A DNA stretch of 64,000 bases from Cryptomeria japonica (GCF_030272615.1 NC_081408.1:312288118-312352117), one strand, 5' to 3'. Shown: positions 49,258 to 60,568, counted from the stretch's first letter. Notes: generated from the letters alone by a model not told the origin. Made by a program: numbers and translations.

Positions 49258-49260
49258 GTC

Positions 49261-49270
49261 TATAAAATAG
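49261..49270 (+). promoter_or_regulatory. TATA box for the antisense PMD transcript of Tat2
   Basis: GTCTATAAAATAGACC, a canonical TATA box inside a short palindrome, 264 bp inside the 3' LTR. It lies upstream of the motif array (49539) and the PMD ORF (50393) and points the same way. Confidence 0.7.
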
Positions 49271-49538
49271 ACCATGAGGGAACACATCCTCATTGTCATC
49301 CACACATCTAAGAGATCAAAGTGCAGAGAGAAAATAGAGCAGCAACAGTTAGCAGCGATGACATTGGTGCATAGATTCGATCGTGTTCACCGATATCAGA
49401 GGCCAGCAGATGCAGGAGAGCCGGTAAGTACCACAAAACCTCTTTGTACTTTGTCGCAATAAATGTTGTCATTAATGCATCTTAGGTAGTGCAATAAATG
49501 TGCTTTAGGATAATGTCAAAAAATGTCAAAAATGTGTA

Positions 49539-49806
49539 GGCGCGTCTGCGTTGGTGCTAGGCGCATCTAGGTTGGCTATGCGCGTCTGCGTTTGTGCCAG
49601 GTGCGTCTATGCTGGGAAAAGCGTCTGTGCTAGATGCGAGCGCATCTGCGTTGTGCAGGCGCATTTGTGAAATGTTGGCACGTCTGTGCAGGACAGGCGC
49701 ATCTGTGTAGAACAAAGGCACGTCTATGTAGTTCAGGCGTGTCTATGCAGAGCAGACGCGTCTATGCAGTCTTTAAGCGTGTTTATGTCTTCAAGGCGCA
49801 TTTATG
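49539..49806 (+). repeat. Tat2 antisense-leader array of GCGCGTCTGTG-like units
   Basis: About 14 degenerate units (GCGCGTCTGCG, GCGCATCTGTG, GCACGTCTATG and so on) spaced about 15-25 bp. The array starts about 540 bp inside the 3' LTR, nearly the same distance as the corresponding Tat1 array. The reverse complement of the unit forms the arrays at 57990..58208 and 59412..59671. Confidence 0.85.
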
Positions 49807-50017
49807 TCTTCAAGGTCAAATCGACAGTTTTGTGATGAACATACACTGTCGATTGGATAAGCTGCTAAGAGGATACACTCAAGAAGGTCCTCTAGGGAAG
49901 ACTAGGATAGCAGATAGGGCTAGGATTGACAATTCTGTGATAGAACATACGTTGCCAATTAGGAAACTACTCAAGAGGATACACTCAAGCAGAGGCCCTA
50001 GGATAAGATAAATCGAG

Positions 50018-50382
50018 GCACTTTGTGATGAACAATGAGTACCAAGACATAGTATTTTGTGATGAACAGGGAGTGCCAATAGGAGCAACACTTTGTGATG
50101 AATAGGAAGTGCAAATATGAGCAACACTTTGTGATGAACAGGGAGTGCAAGAACACGTAGTACTTTGTGATGAACATGGAGTACCAATATGAGCAACACT
50201 TTGTGATGAACAGGGAGTGCAAATATGAGCAACACTTTGTGATGAACAGGGAGTGCAAGACACGTAGTACTTTGTGATGAACAGGGAGTACCACTAAGAG
50301 CAGAAGCAACACTTTGTGATGAACAGTGAGTGTCACTAGGATAGATGGCAACACTTTGTGATGAACAATGAGTGTCACTTGG
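50018..50382 (+). repeat. 36-bp tandem array, about ten copies
   Basis: Unit core ACTTTGTGATGAACAGGGAG, repeated about every 34-42 bp (mostly exactly 36) and ending right before the Tat2 PMD ORF. A related single copy is at 49828. Units vary by a few bases. ORFs on the minus strand across it are simple consequences of the 36-bp (12-codon) period. Confidence 0.95.
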
Positions 50383-50392
50383 ACTGACATGA

Positions 50393-51298
50393 TTGATTTG
50401 CTTGACTGCAAGAGTATTTGTCTATGCTGGAGTCACGGGAGAGATTCCATCAACTCAGAGGTTACGACCAGAGCTAACATTCGAGGACAGGGCTACTATT
50501 GAGGTTATGGGTCTGAGATATATCATGTATGTACCTGAGTTTCGGGCAAACATGGGTTTGCTGACTGCACTTGCTGAGAGGTGGCACTCGGAGACATGCA
50601 CTTTTCATTTACCGATGGGTGAGATGACAGTCACCTTAGAGGATGTGTATAGGATACTGCGGATACCGATCGATGAGGAGTTGATTCCTTATGATCGAGA
50701 CGAAGACAGGGAGGCATTGAGGCGAGTGTTTCGGGATCCGAGACTGGAGATGAGGGCTGGACACATGGCTTGGGACACGATGGCAGTGACAGGACTGGTG
50801 CTACCAGCAGTGCTAGGAGGAGGAGGATGAGCTATTTGAGTCAAGGGAGATCTGCCAGGGATAAGCGGATGAGATCCAGGATCTAGAGAGGGAGACAGCT
50901 AGGCTCAGGAGACAGCTGAGGGATACTGAGCGGGAGTGAGATCAGGCTATCTGGCGCTACACTGAGACTGAGATAACACTTAGGGTTGGGAGGCAGGCAG
51001 CAGAGGACATGGGGGCTGGATATGCCTATGTTCTACGGGCAGGGGGGAGATAGGTTATTGGCGAGACCTATACTACGGGGCAGTGCCACCAGAGCAGTGG
51101 GCAAGGAGCTTTCGCAGACCATCACAGACAACGATGACTACTGGAGGGAGTCATAGGAGACAGGCATCCAGAGGTGGGGTTATGGGTCCGCCACCACCGC
51201 CAGATAGAGGGGGCAGGAGAGATGATCCTGGGGTGGGTCCTTCTAGGGCTCAAACTCCATCGAGGCCAGGCAGCTCCGAGGGAGGGAGTTCATCATAG
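50393..51298 (+). pseudogene. Tat2 antisense ORF: truncated plant mobile domain protein
   Basis: The N-terminal part is clear: LLTALAERWHSETCTFHLPM, GEMTVTLEDVYRILRIPIDE. It aligns with the Tat1 antisense protein. The frame stops at 50828 after VLPAVLGGGG, and the distal PMD (CPDRRSHG... in Tat1) is missing. Downstream, coiled-coil-like Glu/Arg-rich sequence (50830..50960, with stops) and a Gly/Pro/Ser tail (51083..51298, GGVMGPPPPPDRGGRRDD) remain. The tail shares GGVMGP with the end of the Tat1 protein. It is an internally deleted pseudogene. The ATG at 50393 is tentative. Confidence 0.75.
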
Positions 51299-53046
51299 CC
51301 ATAGAGGGCTCGCTATGTATCAGTTTTGTACCATTTTGTATTATGATGTAGACACCTTCGGGTGGTTGTAGCCATATGATTTTGACATCATTGTATCATG
51401 ACACTTTTGATTATATATATGAGATGATTCACCTTTGTGGCATCTATATGCATGTGTACCTATGTGATGCTTATGTTCCTATGATGTATGTTTCTATGTG
51501 ATGAGACGTTTCATGATGTAAGTTTCTATGTGATGCTTATGATATGGATGCAAATATGTACATAATGAAATGCAATATTTTTGTTCTTTTATGTTTTATA
51601 TGTTATGCCAATGCAAATGTGAATGTATGAAATGCAGATGAATATGATAATGCAAATGTAAAATGTGCTAATATGTGTTGTGTGCATGATGTGATGCAAT
51701 TGTGATATCTATATGTATGTATGAAATGCTTATATGTGGTAATGCAGGTGCAAACTACATGAAATGCAAATGTTTTTGGGGTGTCATTATACTCAATCAT
51801 GTGATAGCAGGCTACACAGACTCAGGAATGATGATGAAAGTCAATCAAGAATGGGGGATGGAAGATAGAAGATATCAAAGTGAAAGAACTTCTTGTGCGT
51901 TATCATCATTGAGCTTTATTATGGCAAAATAGGTTATGACAATCGAGGCATATGTTCGACCCAGAAAGTCATTGTACCTGTTTGCATGGAGATAAGATAG
52001 TCACAAACAAGGAATGCCCCAGTTCACACTAGACTCATAGTGTCCTCATATCCTTGGACAAGTCATAGCATTACTAAGAGACAATCCACAGACAACAAAA
52101 GAAAAATAGGTGACGATACCCCATCCTCGCCTTTCTAGTCAAAGACATCCTGGAGATAAAAATCTCTAGTCAGAGACATCCTAGAAAAGCTAAAAGACAT
52201 GTCACCAAAAAGATAAAATCAAAAAAAGAAAACCAAGACTCGACACCAACATCCATTGTAGTCCTCAAGTTTAGTGTCTCTTGTCACTTGTATAAGTCTA
52301 GTTGATTGTGGTCACAATGTTTACTTTCACAAAAGGATAGATAGCACTGAACCATAATGTTGTCTGAGTCTAATGAAAGATTTGATTTGTTGAAGCCCAT
52401 TGTTGCTGCTATGTCTCATCTGAAAGTGACTGAATTCATGAAACTGATACTTTATTGTGGAGAAGACGAAACTTTATTGCGGATCTATGATGCAAATGCT
52501 GCTTTATTGAGGATTATGTGTGGATAAACTGAAGAAAGTTGGAAGAAACTGTACTCCTCAAAATGTGTGATGTTCTCAGTTCCACACCCATCACTAGACG
52601 TAGGATTTGCCTTAGCCACAGATAAGAGCTAATTTATTATGGATGGAAAGAGTGAAAAGGAAGGATTATTATGGATGGCTAACCAATCTTAGGTAGATCA
52701 ATAACAAGCCATGATGGGAATGGGTAAGTTTATTATGAATGGATAGGTTGTGAGTGTGTGCAAAGTGAAAGGATGAGATTGAATCCTGAAGGAGGGAGGA
52801 GCAATGTCTCTACGCATGGTGCTGGTGACCCAGTTTTCACCATGGTACTTGCCTAGGGCGCCACCAAAGTGGTTTTCACCGTTGAACGAAATGTTTTTCT
52901 TTATGTTTTTCAATTTTTTTTGTGTCATAAGGCGTTTGTTTGCCAGGTTTTCACCAAGTAACGATTTTTTATTTTTTATGATTTTTTTTTTGTCTTTTTG
53001 AATTTTTTGATTTTTTTGTATTTTTGAATTAGGATACTCTGAAGAG
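51299..53046 (-). other. Tat2 post-pol non-coding region
   Basis: No gene is seen. In element orientation it contains GGTGAAAACCTGGCAAAC and GGTGAAAACCACTTTGGTGG (about 52960..52850), AACTGGGGCATTCC near 52020 and ACAGGTACAATG near 51980, in the same order as related phrases in Tat1. A T-rich tract at 52970..53035 corresponds to the A-rich segment after Tat1 pol. Confidence 0.6.
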
Positions 53047-56000
53047 CTATGTGTAAAACCTGCGAAGTTGCATGTTATTGATAGGATCCTCCAAAGGTTC
53101 ACCCTCTATGGTTGAGAGCTGATATGCACCAGATCCATATATTGCTGTGATGATGTATGGACCAAGCCAGTTCGGTTCGAACTTGCCCTTCTTCTCTCTG
53201 TCTTGCTGATTTTTAGGATTTTCTCTAAGAACCAAATCACCTACCTCAAATGTGTGAGGCTTGACTTTATGATTGTAGCTGCATTTTTCCTTGACTGAAT
53301 GATGTGTAGCTTGAGTGTCTGTCTTCCTTGATAAAGGAACTGAGATAGAATTACTAGTGTGTGGACTACACAGGCCTGTATGCGTGTCACCTGAAGAAGT
53401 TTGGGCATCCCTCATAACAAAGTCCTTCAAGGAAGCTCCATTAAAGTTCCATGATGTATTGCTAGAAGGGAAAGGATGTGTGGAACAAGTAGATGAGTGA
53501 TGAAGGCTTATGATTGTGAAAAGAAGTGAAAGTAGGATAGCATGATGGAGACTTAGGATCAACAAGTATGCCTTTTGACTTGAAATTTTAGAACTTTTGC
53601 CCCCAGTTATTTTGATATTAGGGGAGATCAACTCTTGTTCTTTTTCTTTCATAGGATTTTTATCCTTGACTTTGATTTTTGCAGAGTCCAATAGCTTTTG
53701 ATGTTGATTTGGACTAAAGGCCTTTTCTTTATTTTTGACTTTTAGATCTTTCTTTTCAAAGCTTGATTTTTGATCCCCAATGAGTAAGGGCTTTTCTGAT
53801 TCTTGTTGATCCAAGTCTAGGAGCAGACTGGAAATGGAATGAGTGGATGAAATGGTAAAGCTATGTGATTTCTCAAGAGGGCTGGCAATATGCTCAATAG
53901 ATTCTTTGTTGGAATCATTCTTAGGACTATTGATATCAAGAGATGCTTGCAGCACTAGAGGAGATTTGCATTCAGACTTAGTAGCCACAACACTAGGTGC
54001 TTCATACCCAATTCCTTGGCATTGCAATTTATTTATAGATTGTTTCTGTTGACTGAATACCTTAGGAGATAGTGGGACTTGAGCAACATGAAAGATATAC
54101 TCACCACATCCCATGTCTTTAATCTTTAACTTTTCTTTGATCTTTGCATGCTTTGATGTAGAAGCTTTTAAGGATTCTGGATCAACATATGCTGATGAAG
54201 GAACAACTTCTCTGTTGACTGGGATTGTTATTTCTGATCTAGGTCGCATATTGTTGCAATACATGAATGGATTTGGGTCAGCTTTGACTGTCACTTCAAC
54301 TCCATTGTGTGGAAACTTGATACATCGATGATATTTAGATGGGACTGCGCTCATCTCATGAATGCATGGACGTCCTAGCAATATGTTGTATGTGAGATCT
54401 AGATCAAGGACCTGAAAAACCACATCCTTTGTAACTGGCCCAACTTTGAGGGGCAAGGTGACTGTGCCTTTGGACGATCGTTCTTCATCATCATATGCCT
54501 TGATGGTAATTTTGTTTGTAGAATTCACAACTTTATCAGAATATCCCAATTGTTTAATAGTGCTCAATGTACAAATGTTTAGACCCGCCCCATCCATCTA
54601 TCATGACTCATTTTATTCGATGTTTGTGTATGAAGGCTTCAATGTGTAAAGGTGCATTATGTGGCTGACTTACGAAGGCATCATCAACTTCTGTGAATGT
54701 AAGGGAGTGTGAAATGGAAAGGTATCCCACCATGGCTTGAAACTGGTCCACGTTCAAATCAGTAGGAACAACATTGTCTCTCAAGATTTTATCAAGAATG
54801 GCTTTATGTGCGGGGGATATGCGTAAGAGCTCAAGGATGGAGATGAGCGCGGGTGTCTTCCCTAACTGTTCTACAAGGTCATACTCAGGCTTGGTTGATG
54901 AGGAAGTGACATTTTTAGCTGGAGCACCTTGCAAAGTGAATTTACCTCGACGAGTTGTAACATTACATTCAGAGGTAGGTTCGAAAGAAGATCCAATGCC
55001 TTTTAGGACAATCTTGGGTCTTTGGGTAGAATTCTTAGACGTTTTGTCCTTGATGATAATGGTAGAGACATAATTGTCCATCGAGATGTGATTGATAGTT
55101 GAATCATAGTTATAAGATGCTCTGGTATAGTTGGTTTGGTCATATGTGGCTTTAGCTTTTCCCTTGTCATGTTTTGGGAATGGTTCCTTAAACATCTCAT
55201 GTTCTTGGTTGGATGAGTGTCCTTCAATCTCAATGTCACCTCTATCAATGAGATCTTGTATGATGTTCTTCAGGTGATGGCAATTTCCTGTTTTATGGCC
55301 CTTGCTCTTATGAAATTCACAATACTCATTGTCATTCCACCAATTTGGTTTGACCTTTGGCTCATATGGAGGTAGATCTGGAATTGTGATTATTTTGTTT
55401 GCCACTAACTTTTTGAAAACAGACTCAAGTGGTTCTCCCAATGGAGTGTACTTCCTTCGTGACTTTGAAGTTGTTTGAGTATTCACTTGATTGTTTGTAG
55501 AGCTTGATCCCGAAAAAATGATTTGGGTTGCACTGTATTGGCATCAACTGTAGAAGTTGAGAAAGCCAACTTCACAGACCCCGAAGATCACCTGCATGCA
55601 AATAACTTGTCACAGAAAGAAGAGATGGAGACAAACAAGCAAGGGTGCTCTGAAAGCTGAAAAATGTATTCAACCAAGAGAGAGATAAATTACAATGATG
55701 AATCCTTATAAAAGGATATTGTGCAACCCTAAAAGAAACCCTAATAGGTAGACATTTAATAATTAATATAATTATTAAATGTCACAAATGCAAACTAAAG
55801 TGAAATCTTAAGAGAGGAATAAAGGTAATTTAATCAACATGATTAAATTAAAACCTTTACTCTAACATCAACAACACCATCATTGACTGCGTTCTTGTTT
55901 TTATTCCAAAATCTTGGCTTATCTTTTCCTTTAAAGTCATCTTTGTTTTCGTTGAATATCTTAATGACTCCTTGTTCAATTAGGACCTTCTCTGTCGCTA

Positions 56001-57495
56001 AGCCTTTTTCAATGACATCCTTGAAGGTGGACAAACAAGCTTTCCTTAGATCATAGCCAATGTCTTTGTTAACATTTTGGGTGAACATTTCTACCATTTG
56101 TTTTTGTGGAATTTCACAAGAGCATCTGCTGGCTAGATTTCTCCATCTTTGTAAAAATGATGAAAAAGATTCTCCATCCTTTTGCTTGGTGTTGCACAAG
56201 GTGGTGATTGATATGTCTGTCTCTATGTTGTATGAGAAATGTTGGATAAATGCCTTTGCTAAGTCACCCCATGACTTAATTCCAGGTGGGAGTTGAGAGA
56301 ACCATTCCATAGCTTGATCACCTAAGCTTTGTGGGAATAATCTCATCAAATATGTCTCTTCTGCTGCTACTTCAATGTAAGCTGTGAAAAATTGTCTTAT
56401 GTGTGCCTTAGGATCCCCTTTTCCTCTATACTTATCAAACTTAGGTGTCACAAAGTGTGTAGGGAAAGGAGGCATTGGAATGCTCTTGTCAAATGGATAG
56501 GGACATATGTCTCTCATTGTGTAAGTTGGCTTCAGTGTATTTATGTCCTCCATTTTCTTTTGTAAATCCTTGATTTGTTGTTCCAAATTGTTCTTAGGTG
56601 GAGACCAACTTCTTGGACCATACTCCATGCCTAGACCACCGGGTGGAGGAGGAGCATGTTGCATATATGGATGATATTGATCATACACATGTTCATATGG
56701 AGGAGGTCTATACTGATGCTGCGTATATGGACGACTTGGTATAGAGTCATGTTGAGGAACGAAATATCTGCTTTGTCCATGTATACCATACTCTGTAGGA
56801 ATGTCATGAGTTTGTTCTAGTGTGTTGCCCCCAAATTTGACGCGGGGTTTCCTTGTGTCCAAATTTTGAGCATGCCTTTGGATATCCAATTGCTTTGGTG
56901 GTTGATCCTTAGAATTGGCATGTGATTGAGTGTATTTTTCTGCATAAGACTTCCATGATGGTCTGCGAAGATGAGTATCATATGCTTGACCATGTGTGTA
57001 TGGGACCTTTGGTTTTTGAAACAAAAATGATAGTGATTCAGGCACCATATCTGGTCCTCTATTGCCTCCACTATTAGGCCTCCTTTGATCCATGTTGAGG
57101 TGAGGTTGTTGCAAAGGTCGATTTTCCATTATTTGAGACATGTCAAAATCATGAAGGATCTTGGCTCCACTTTGTGCCATCACTTGTAGAAAGTATTGTC
57201 TATCTCTCCTCATTATTTCCTCAACCAATCGATTGAAATAGGGATTCATAATGGTGTCTTCCACTTCTGTTGAATGTATGAAAAAGCTGTCCATATTGTC
57301 ATTGTGTGTATCATTGTTATTTGTAGTGTCCATGTTCTCAACATTTGGAATGTTTCTATAAGCATCCATGTCAAGTAATGTAGTATGATCAGAATTGAAA
57401 AAGATATCATTGTCATATTCATAGGAACTCATGTTTGCGAACTCTTGAGCCTCTTTAGTTTCTCTTCTAGATTTTTGGGAACGGGTTTCAACCAT
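53047..57495 (-). pseudogene. Tat2 gag-protease joined to an integrase C-terminus; RT and RNase H absent
   Basis: ATG at 57495 (MVETRSQKSRRETKEAQEFA). The gag core FDKSIPMPPFPTHFVTPKFD to FLQRWRNLASRC lies near 56510..56130, the zinc knuckle CEFHKSKGHKTGNC near 55325, and the protease GAGLNICTLSTIKQLGY near 54590 with NILLGRPCIHEM. The next roughly 270 codons are Ser/Lys-rich with a hydrophobic run (AYLLILSLHHAILLSLLFTI). They lead straight into an integrase C-terminal tail (HTFEVGDLVLRENPKNQQDR, FEPNWLGPYIITAIYGSGAY) that matches the end of Tat1 pol. The G-patch region of Tat1 is also missing. Breaks: solo LTR at 55549..55867, one-base shift in a T run near 55520, TGA near 54606, and a shift at the protease active site near 54597. 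Confidence 0.9.
55549..55867 (-). mobile_element. 319-bp solo LTR inside Tat2 gag
   Basis: Minus reading TGTTAGAGTAAAGG...CAACTTCTACA, flanked by TCAAC at 55544..55548 and 55868..55872. Inside, minus CTTTTATAAGGAT resembles a TATA box. The insertion plus duplication is 324 bp, a multiple of three, but it introduces stops. No internal region is present, so it arose by LTR-LTR recombination or is a very short element. Gag homology resumes on both sides. Confidence 0.85.
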
Positions 57496-57989
57496 GAACT
57501 AGGTATTGACCAAGATGTGTGAGACTAGATGCAAAGGGAAAGAATATGGAAGACCAAGAGTTGGATGGAATGTAAATGAATCTGAGGTGTACTTGTAATG
57601 TCCAAAGTGTAAGACCAAGTATGTATGTAGTAGAGTAGGTGTGGCTTCCAAAGAGATGATAGTTTCTCTTGATGAGGTAAGTTGACCTTGACTCTAAGTA
57701 AGACCAAATGAGACCCAAAGGTGATAGACCTTGATGAGGGACCACTTAGCAAAATGTTGTATGTATGTAGTGTGTTGACAAAGTATGACGAGGACAAGCA
57801 AGCGAACCTTTTGACTCAAGTTTAGACAAATGTGAATGTAATGCAAGATGTAAAGCAATGATGGACTTTGTGAGACCCAAAGACAGGTTGAATACTAGAT
57901 GGAAAACCCAGAGAGATAACCTAGGAAGCTCAATAAGTTTGAAACTGACTGTTCTTGTTTGCTGAATTATGAAAGTTTTTAATTCTGAA

Positions 57990-58208
57990 CATAGACGTGC
58001 CTGTATACTTCACAGACGTGCTTAAATGACACAGACGTGGTTCTGCCAGACACAGACATGCTTAAATGACACAGACATGGTTCTACCAGACACAGATGCA
58101 TTTCTGAGATGCTGCAATGTTGCTCAAAAGACACATACGTGTTTCTGCTCTTCACAGACGCGGTTAGATGACACAGATGCTATTCTGTCAGACACAGATG
58201 CGTTTCTG
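57990..58208 (-). repeat. Tat2 gag-leader motif array, gag-proximal block
   Basis: About ten CACAGACGTG or CACAGATGCG units (plus reading), interleaved with GGTTCTGCCAGA and GCTTAAATGA spacers that themselves repeat. In element orientation the unit is C(A/G)CGTCTGTG. It ends about 500 bp before the gag ATG. Confidence 0.85.
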
Positions 58209-59411
58209 CAAACTTTGTGTAATTTTTCCAATTTTTGAAGTTGCTTGTTGTGACCAAATCTAAATGTTTGACCATTTTTCATGACAAGAGGACACAGTGT
58301 TGATGAGGACTTAATGTTTGCAAGTGTTTAGACTTAAAGACTCCAAAAAAAAGTGTGTTGTTTGATGTAAAATTGTTTTGCATACACTTGAAGACACAAA
58401 AGACACAATGTTTTAATGTTTGGTCTTGAATGTTTGATTGTTCAAAATAAGTCAAGCACAATTCTTATGGCTGGCCAAGACAATAGTTGTTGATCCCACA
58501 TGGAGTTTCCCCCGAGACTACGCTATTCAGAGCGGATACTTAGATGCTTGACCCCACTGGCTCCACCCTCGACACTCACTTCTTAGGGCAACCAAGCATC
58601 AGTCCCCACGAAAACTCCTCATGGCGAACTTTGTATCTCTACTAAGAACCGTATGTGTGTGGGCTGCTACTAGAGGTCCGACCTCTTGCCCCAACAACTA
58701 GAAGGATTTTAACTTCTAAAACAAAATGGTGCTAGTAAGGGCATCCGCTTGTGTGGCCATACGTGTGGCACTTTCAGCTCTGTAAATACAGAAGGCTCCC
58801 AACCGATAGGGGTTATGCCCTACAAATGATCAAATAAATTTGATCAAACGGGTTTACGGGGAGACATAGTGTCGGTATGAACTAATCAGCACACGTTATC
58901 CATAATTTTCACCATAAATACAGTTATTTATAGTGGTTTGGAAGAAGATGGTTTTTCTTTTGCTACCACTTGGGTCATTCTCTCCTCACTAGTAGTCCTA
59001 ATGTTCACACAGGGAGACAGGCCCTCTAAAGTTTAAACAAAAAGAGCCTATTGCTCAAGACACAAAAGACAATGGTTCAATTTTAGTGCACCAATTGAAG
59101 TGTTTGCTAATCTATGAAAACAAGGCACACAATGAAAGATCAAAAACCCTTGCTAAGGTCCTGCAACAAAGATTTGTTAGTAGTTTGGATTGTTTCAAAT
59201 GATCACCCCTTCCTGCAAGCACACAAGTTAGGTAAATTTTAGATCCAAAAGACTTTGTGAAGTAGGGGCCTTCAACAAAACGATTTTGCTTTCAAGACAA
59301 GCTGCACCAATTTCGTTAGCTAGATCTGAAGATGTTAGCTCAAAATAAACCAAATCTGAAATCTGAATGACGCAAAACCGAATCAGAGAAAACCCAAAAT
59401 GTAACAAATTC
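58209..59411 (-). other. Tat2 leader between the two motif blocks
   Basis: No ORF of interest. The 58490..58800 part is comparatively GC-rich and low in A/T runs, as expected for a structured RNA leader. No specific signal could be assigned. Confidence 0.45.
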
Positions 59412-59671
59412 ACATAGACGCGATTATCAGAAACACAAATGCTATAAAATTTTGCAGACGCGCCTAAAACCGACATAGATGCGGTTCCAGAACACAGACG
59501 TGGCTCCTGGACGCAGACGCGCCTGAAAACTCCACAGATGCGGCTAAGGCACACAGATGCGACTTCCGGAATCTGCAGAAAAATAAAACATTGTCGAGGA
59601 TGCAGACGCGATTCCAGATGTCGCAGACGTGACAGAAAATAAAAAATGCGATCCGAAAGTACGCAGACGTG
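59412..59671 (-). repeat. Tat2 gag-leader motif array, LTR-proximal block
   Basis: About ten units such as GCAGACGCGCCT and CACAGATGCGGC (plus reading), that is GCGCGTCTG(T/C)G in element orientation. The block begins about 110 bp inside the 5' LTR, matching the roughly 90 bp in Tat1. Confidence 0.85.
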
Positions 59672-59761
59672 AAAATATCAAAATGTTGTCGGAAATGTTA
59701 GATCTGCAACTTCAAAACACAAAATCTGCAACAAAAGATGTTAAATGCAAAAGGGACAAGA

Positions 59762-59779
59762 GTCCCACCGGGCGTGCCA
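59762..59779 (-). other. Tat2 primer-binding site
   Basis: Minus strand TGGCACGCCCGGTGGGAC, three bases inside the LTR. It resembles the tRNA-Lys-type PBS of plant gypsy elements (TGGCGCCCACCGTGGGG) but does not match it exactly. I cannot assign the tRNA with confidence. Confidence 0.65.
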
Positions 59780-59782
59780 AAA

Positions 59783-60568
59783 TGTATACGGTAAAAATGG
59801 ATAACAACAATATTGAAAGGCTATAAGGAATTCAACCACAAAACCCTAGCCTAACAACAACAAAGATCCACCATAACATATGAAGATTACCTAAGACAAT
59901 GCAAATCAAATGAAATCACAAAGATTATACCATCACATGTCCAATAGGGTTTGAATCTCCATTCTTCCTATCTCCATTGATCTTGCTTGATATATTTGCT
60001 CTCAAATTTTATGTGCACAAGAGCTTAACAAAGAATGGAAATGTGGTTACAAGTAGGCTTGATTGCATATGCAAGTTCGAAAGCGTAGTCGGGGCTGAAT
60101 GCATAGTGAGGGTTTGCTAATGAAGGAAGCATCTCCTTATATAGAAGACACTATAAGAAATGGAGGGATAAGATTAAGAGGTGTAAAAGAGGTCGGCTAT
60201 TATTAGAGGGTAGGTAAAGAAAATAATAAAATAATGGGAGGGTAGGTAGTGTATGAATTAAGAGATGAATGACATGTGTCATAGGTAGAAAAGGCTAATG
60301 AATTAATTAAATAAATTAATATTTATTTAATTAATAGTAGAAGTGGGATCAATTAAATAAATAAGATATTTATTTAATTTAGGAAAAGGGTAATTTAAAT
60401 AAATAAATGTATAAATGTATTTATTTAAATGAGAAATAAGGCTAGAAGAGGATAAATGAATTAATTACATAAATAACGATTTATTTAATTAATAGAAGAA
60501 TTAGGCTAAAATAATTAAATAAATAAAGATATTTATGTAATTAGACTGGACAATTTTAGGTGTCTACA
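59783..60568 (-). repeat. Tat2 5' LTR
   Basis: 786 bp, plus reading TGTATACGG...GTGTCTACA. Near-identical to 48222..48997, with a TATA box at 60136..60143 (minus TATATAAG). A small length difference lies in a duplicated ATAAATGT phrase (60405..60420). Confidence 0.95.

Larger units (their letters stand above)
48222..60568 (-). mobile_element. Tat2: 12.3-kb non-autonomous Tat-lineage Ty3/gypsy element with antisense PMD gene
   Basis: Flanked by CCAAC at 48217..48221 and 60569..60573. Minus orientation: 5' LTR 59783..60568, PBS, motif arrays, gag-protease, integrase C-terminus, non-coding region, antisense PMD ORF, 36-bp array, motif array, TATA box, PPT, 3' LTR 48222..48997. RT, both RNases H and the integrase core are absent. 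Gag and protease are clearly related to Tat1, and the polypurine tract is almost identical. Confidence 0.95.

Noticed and set aside
50018-50382. CRISPR-like array
   Set aside because: Units are contiguous degenerate 36-bp tandem repeats with no unique spacers, in plant nuclear DNA inside a retrotransposon.
49879-50411. Minus-strand ORFs with repeated HHKVL or FITKCC phrases
   Set aside because: The 36-bp period equals 12 codons, so every frame repeats. No independent support.
53047-54597. An envelope-like gene in Tat2
   Set aside because: There is one hydrophobic run and an NTS site, but no signal peptide, no separate ORF and no recognisable envelope features. Noted only as a hydrophobic segment.
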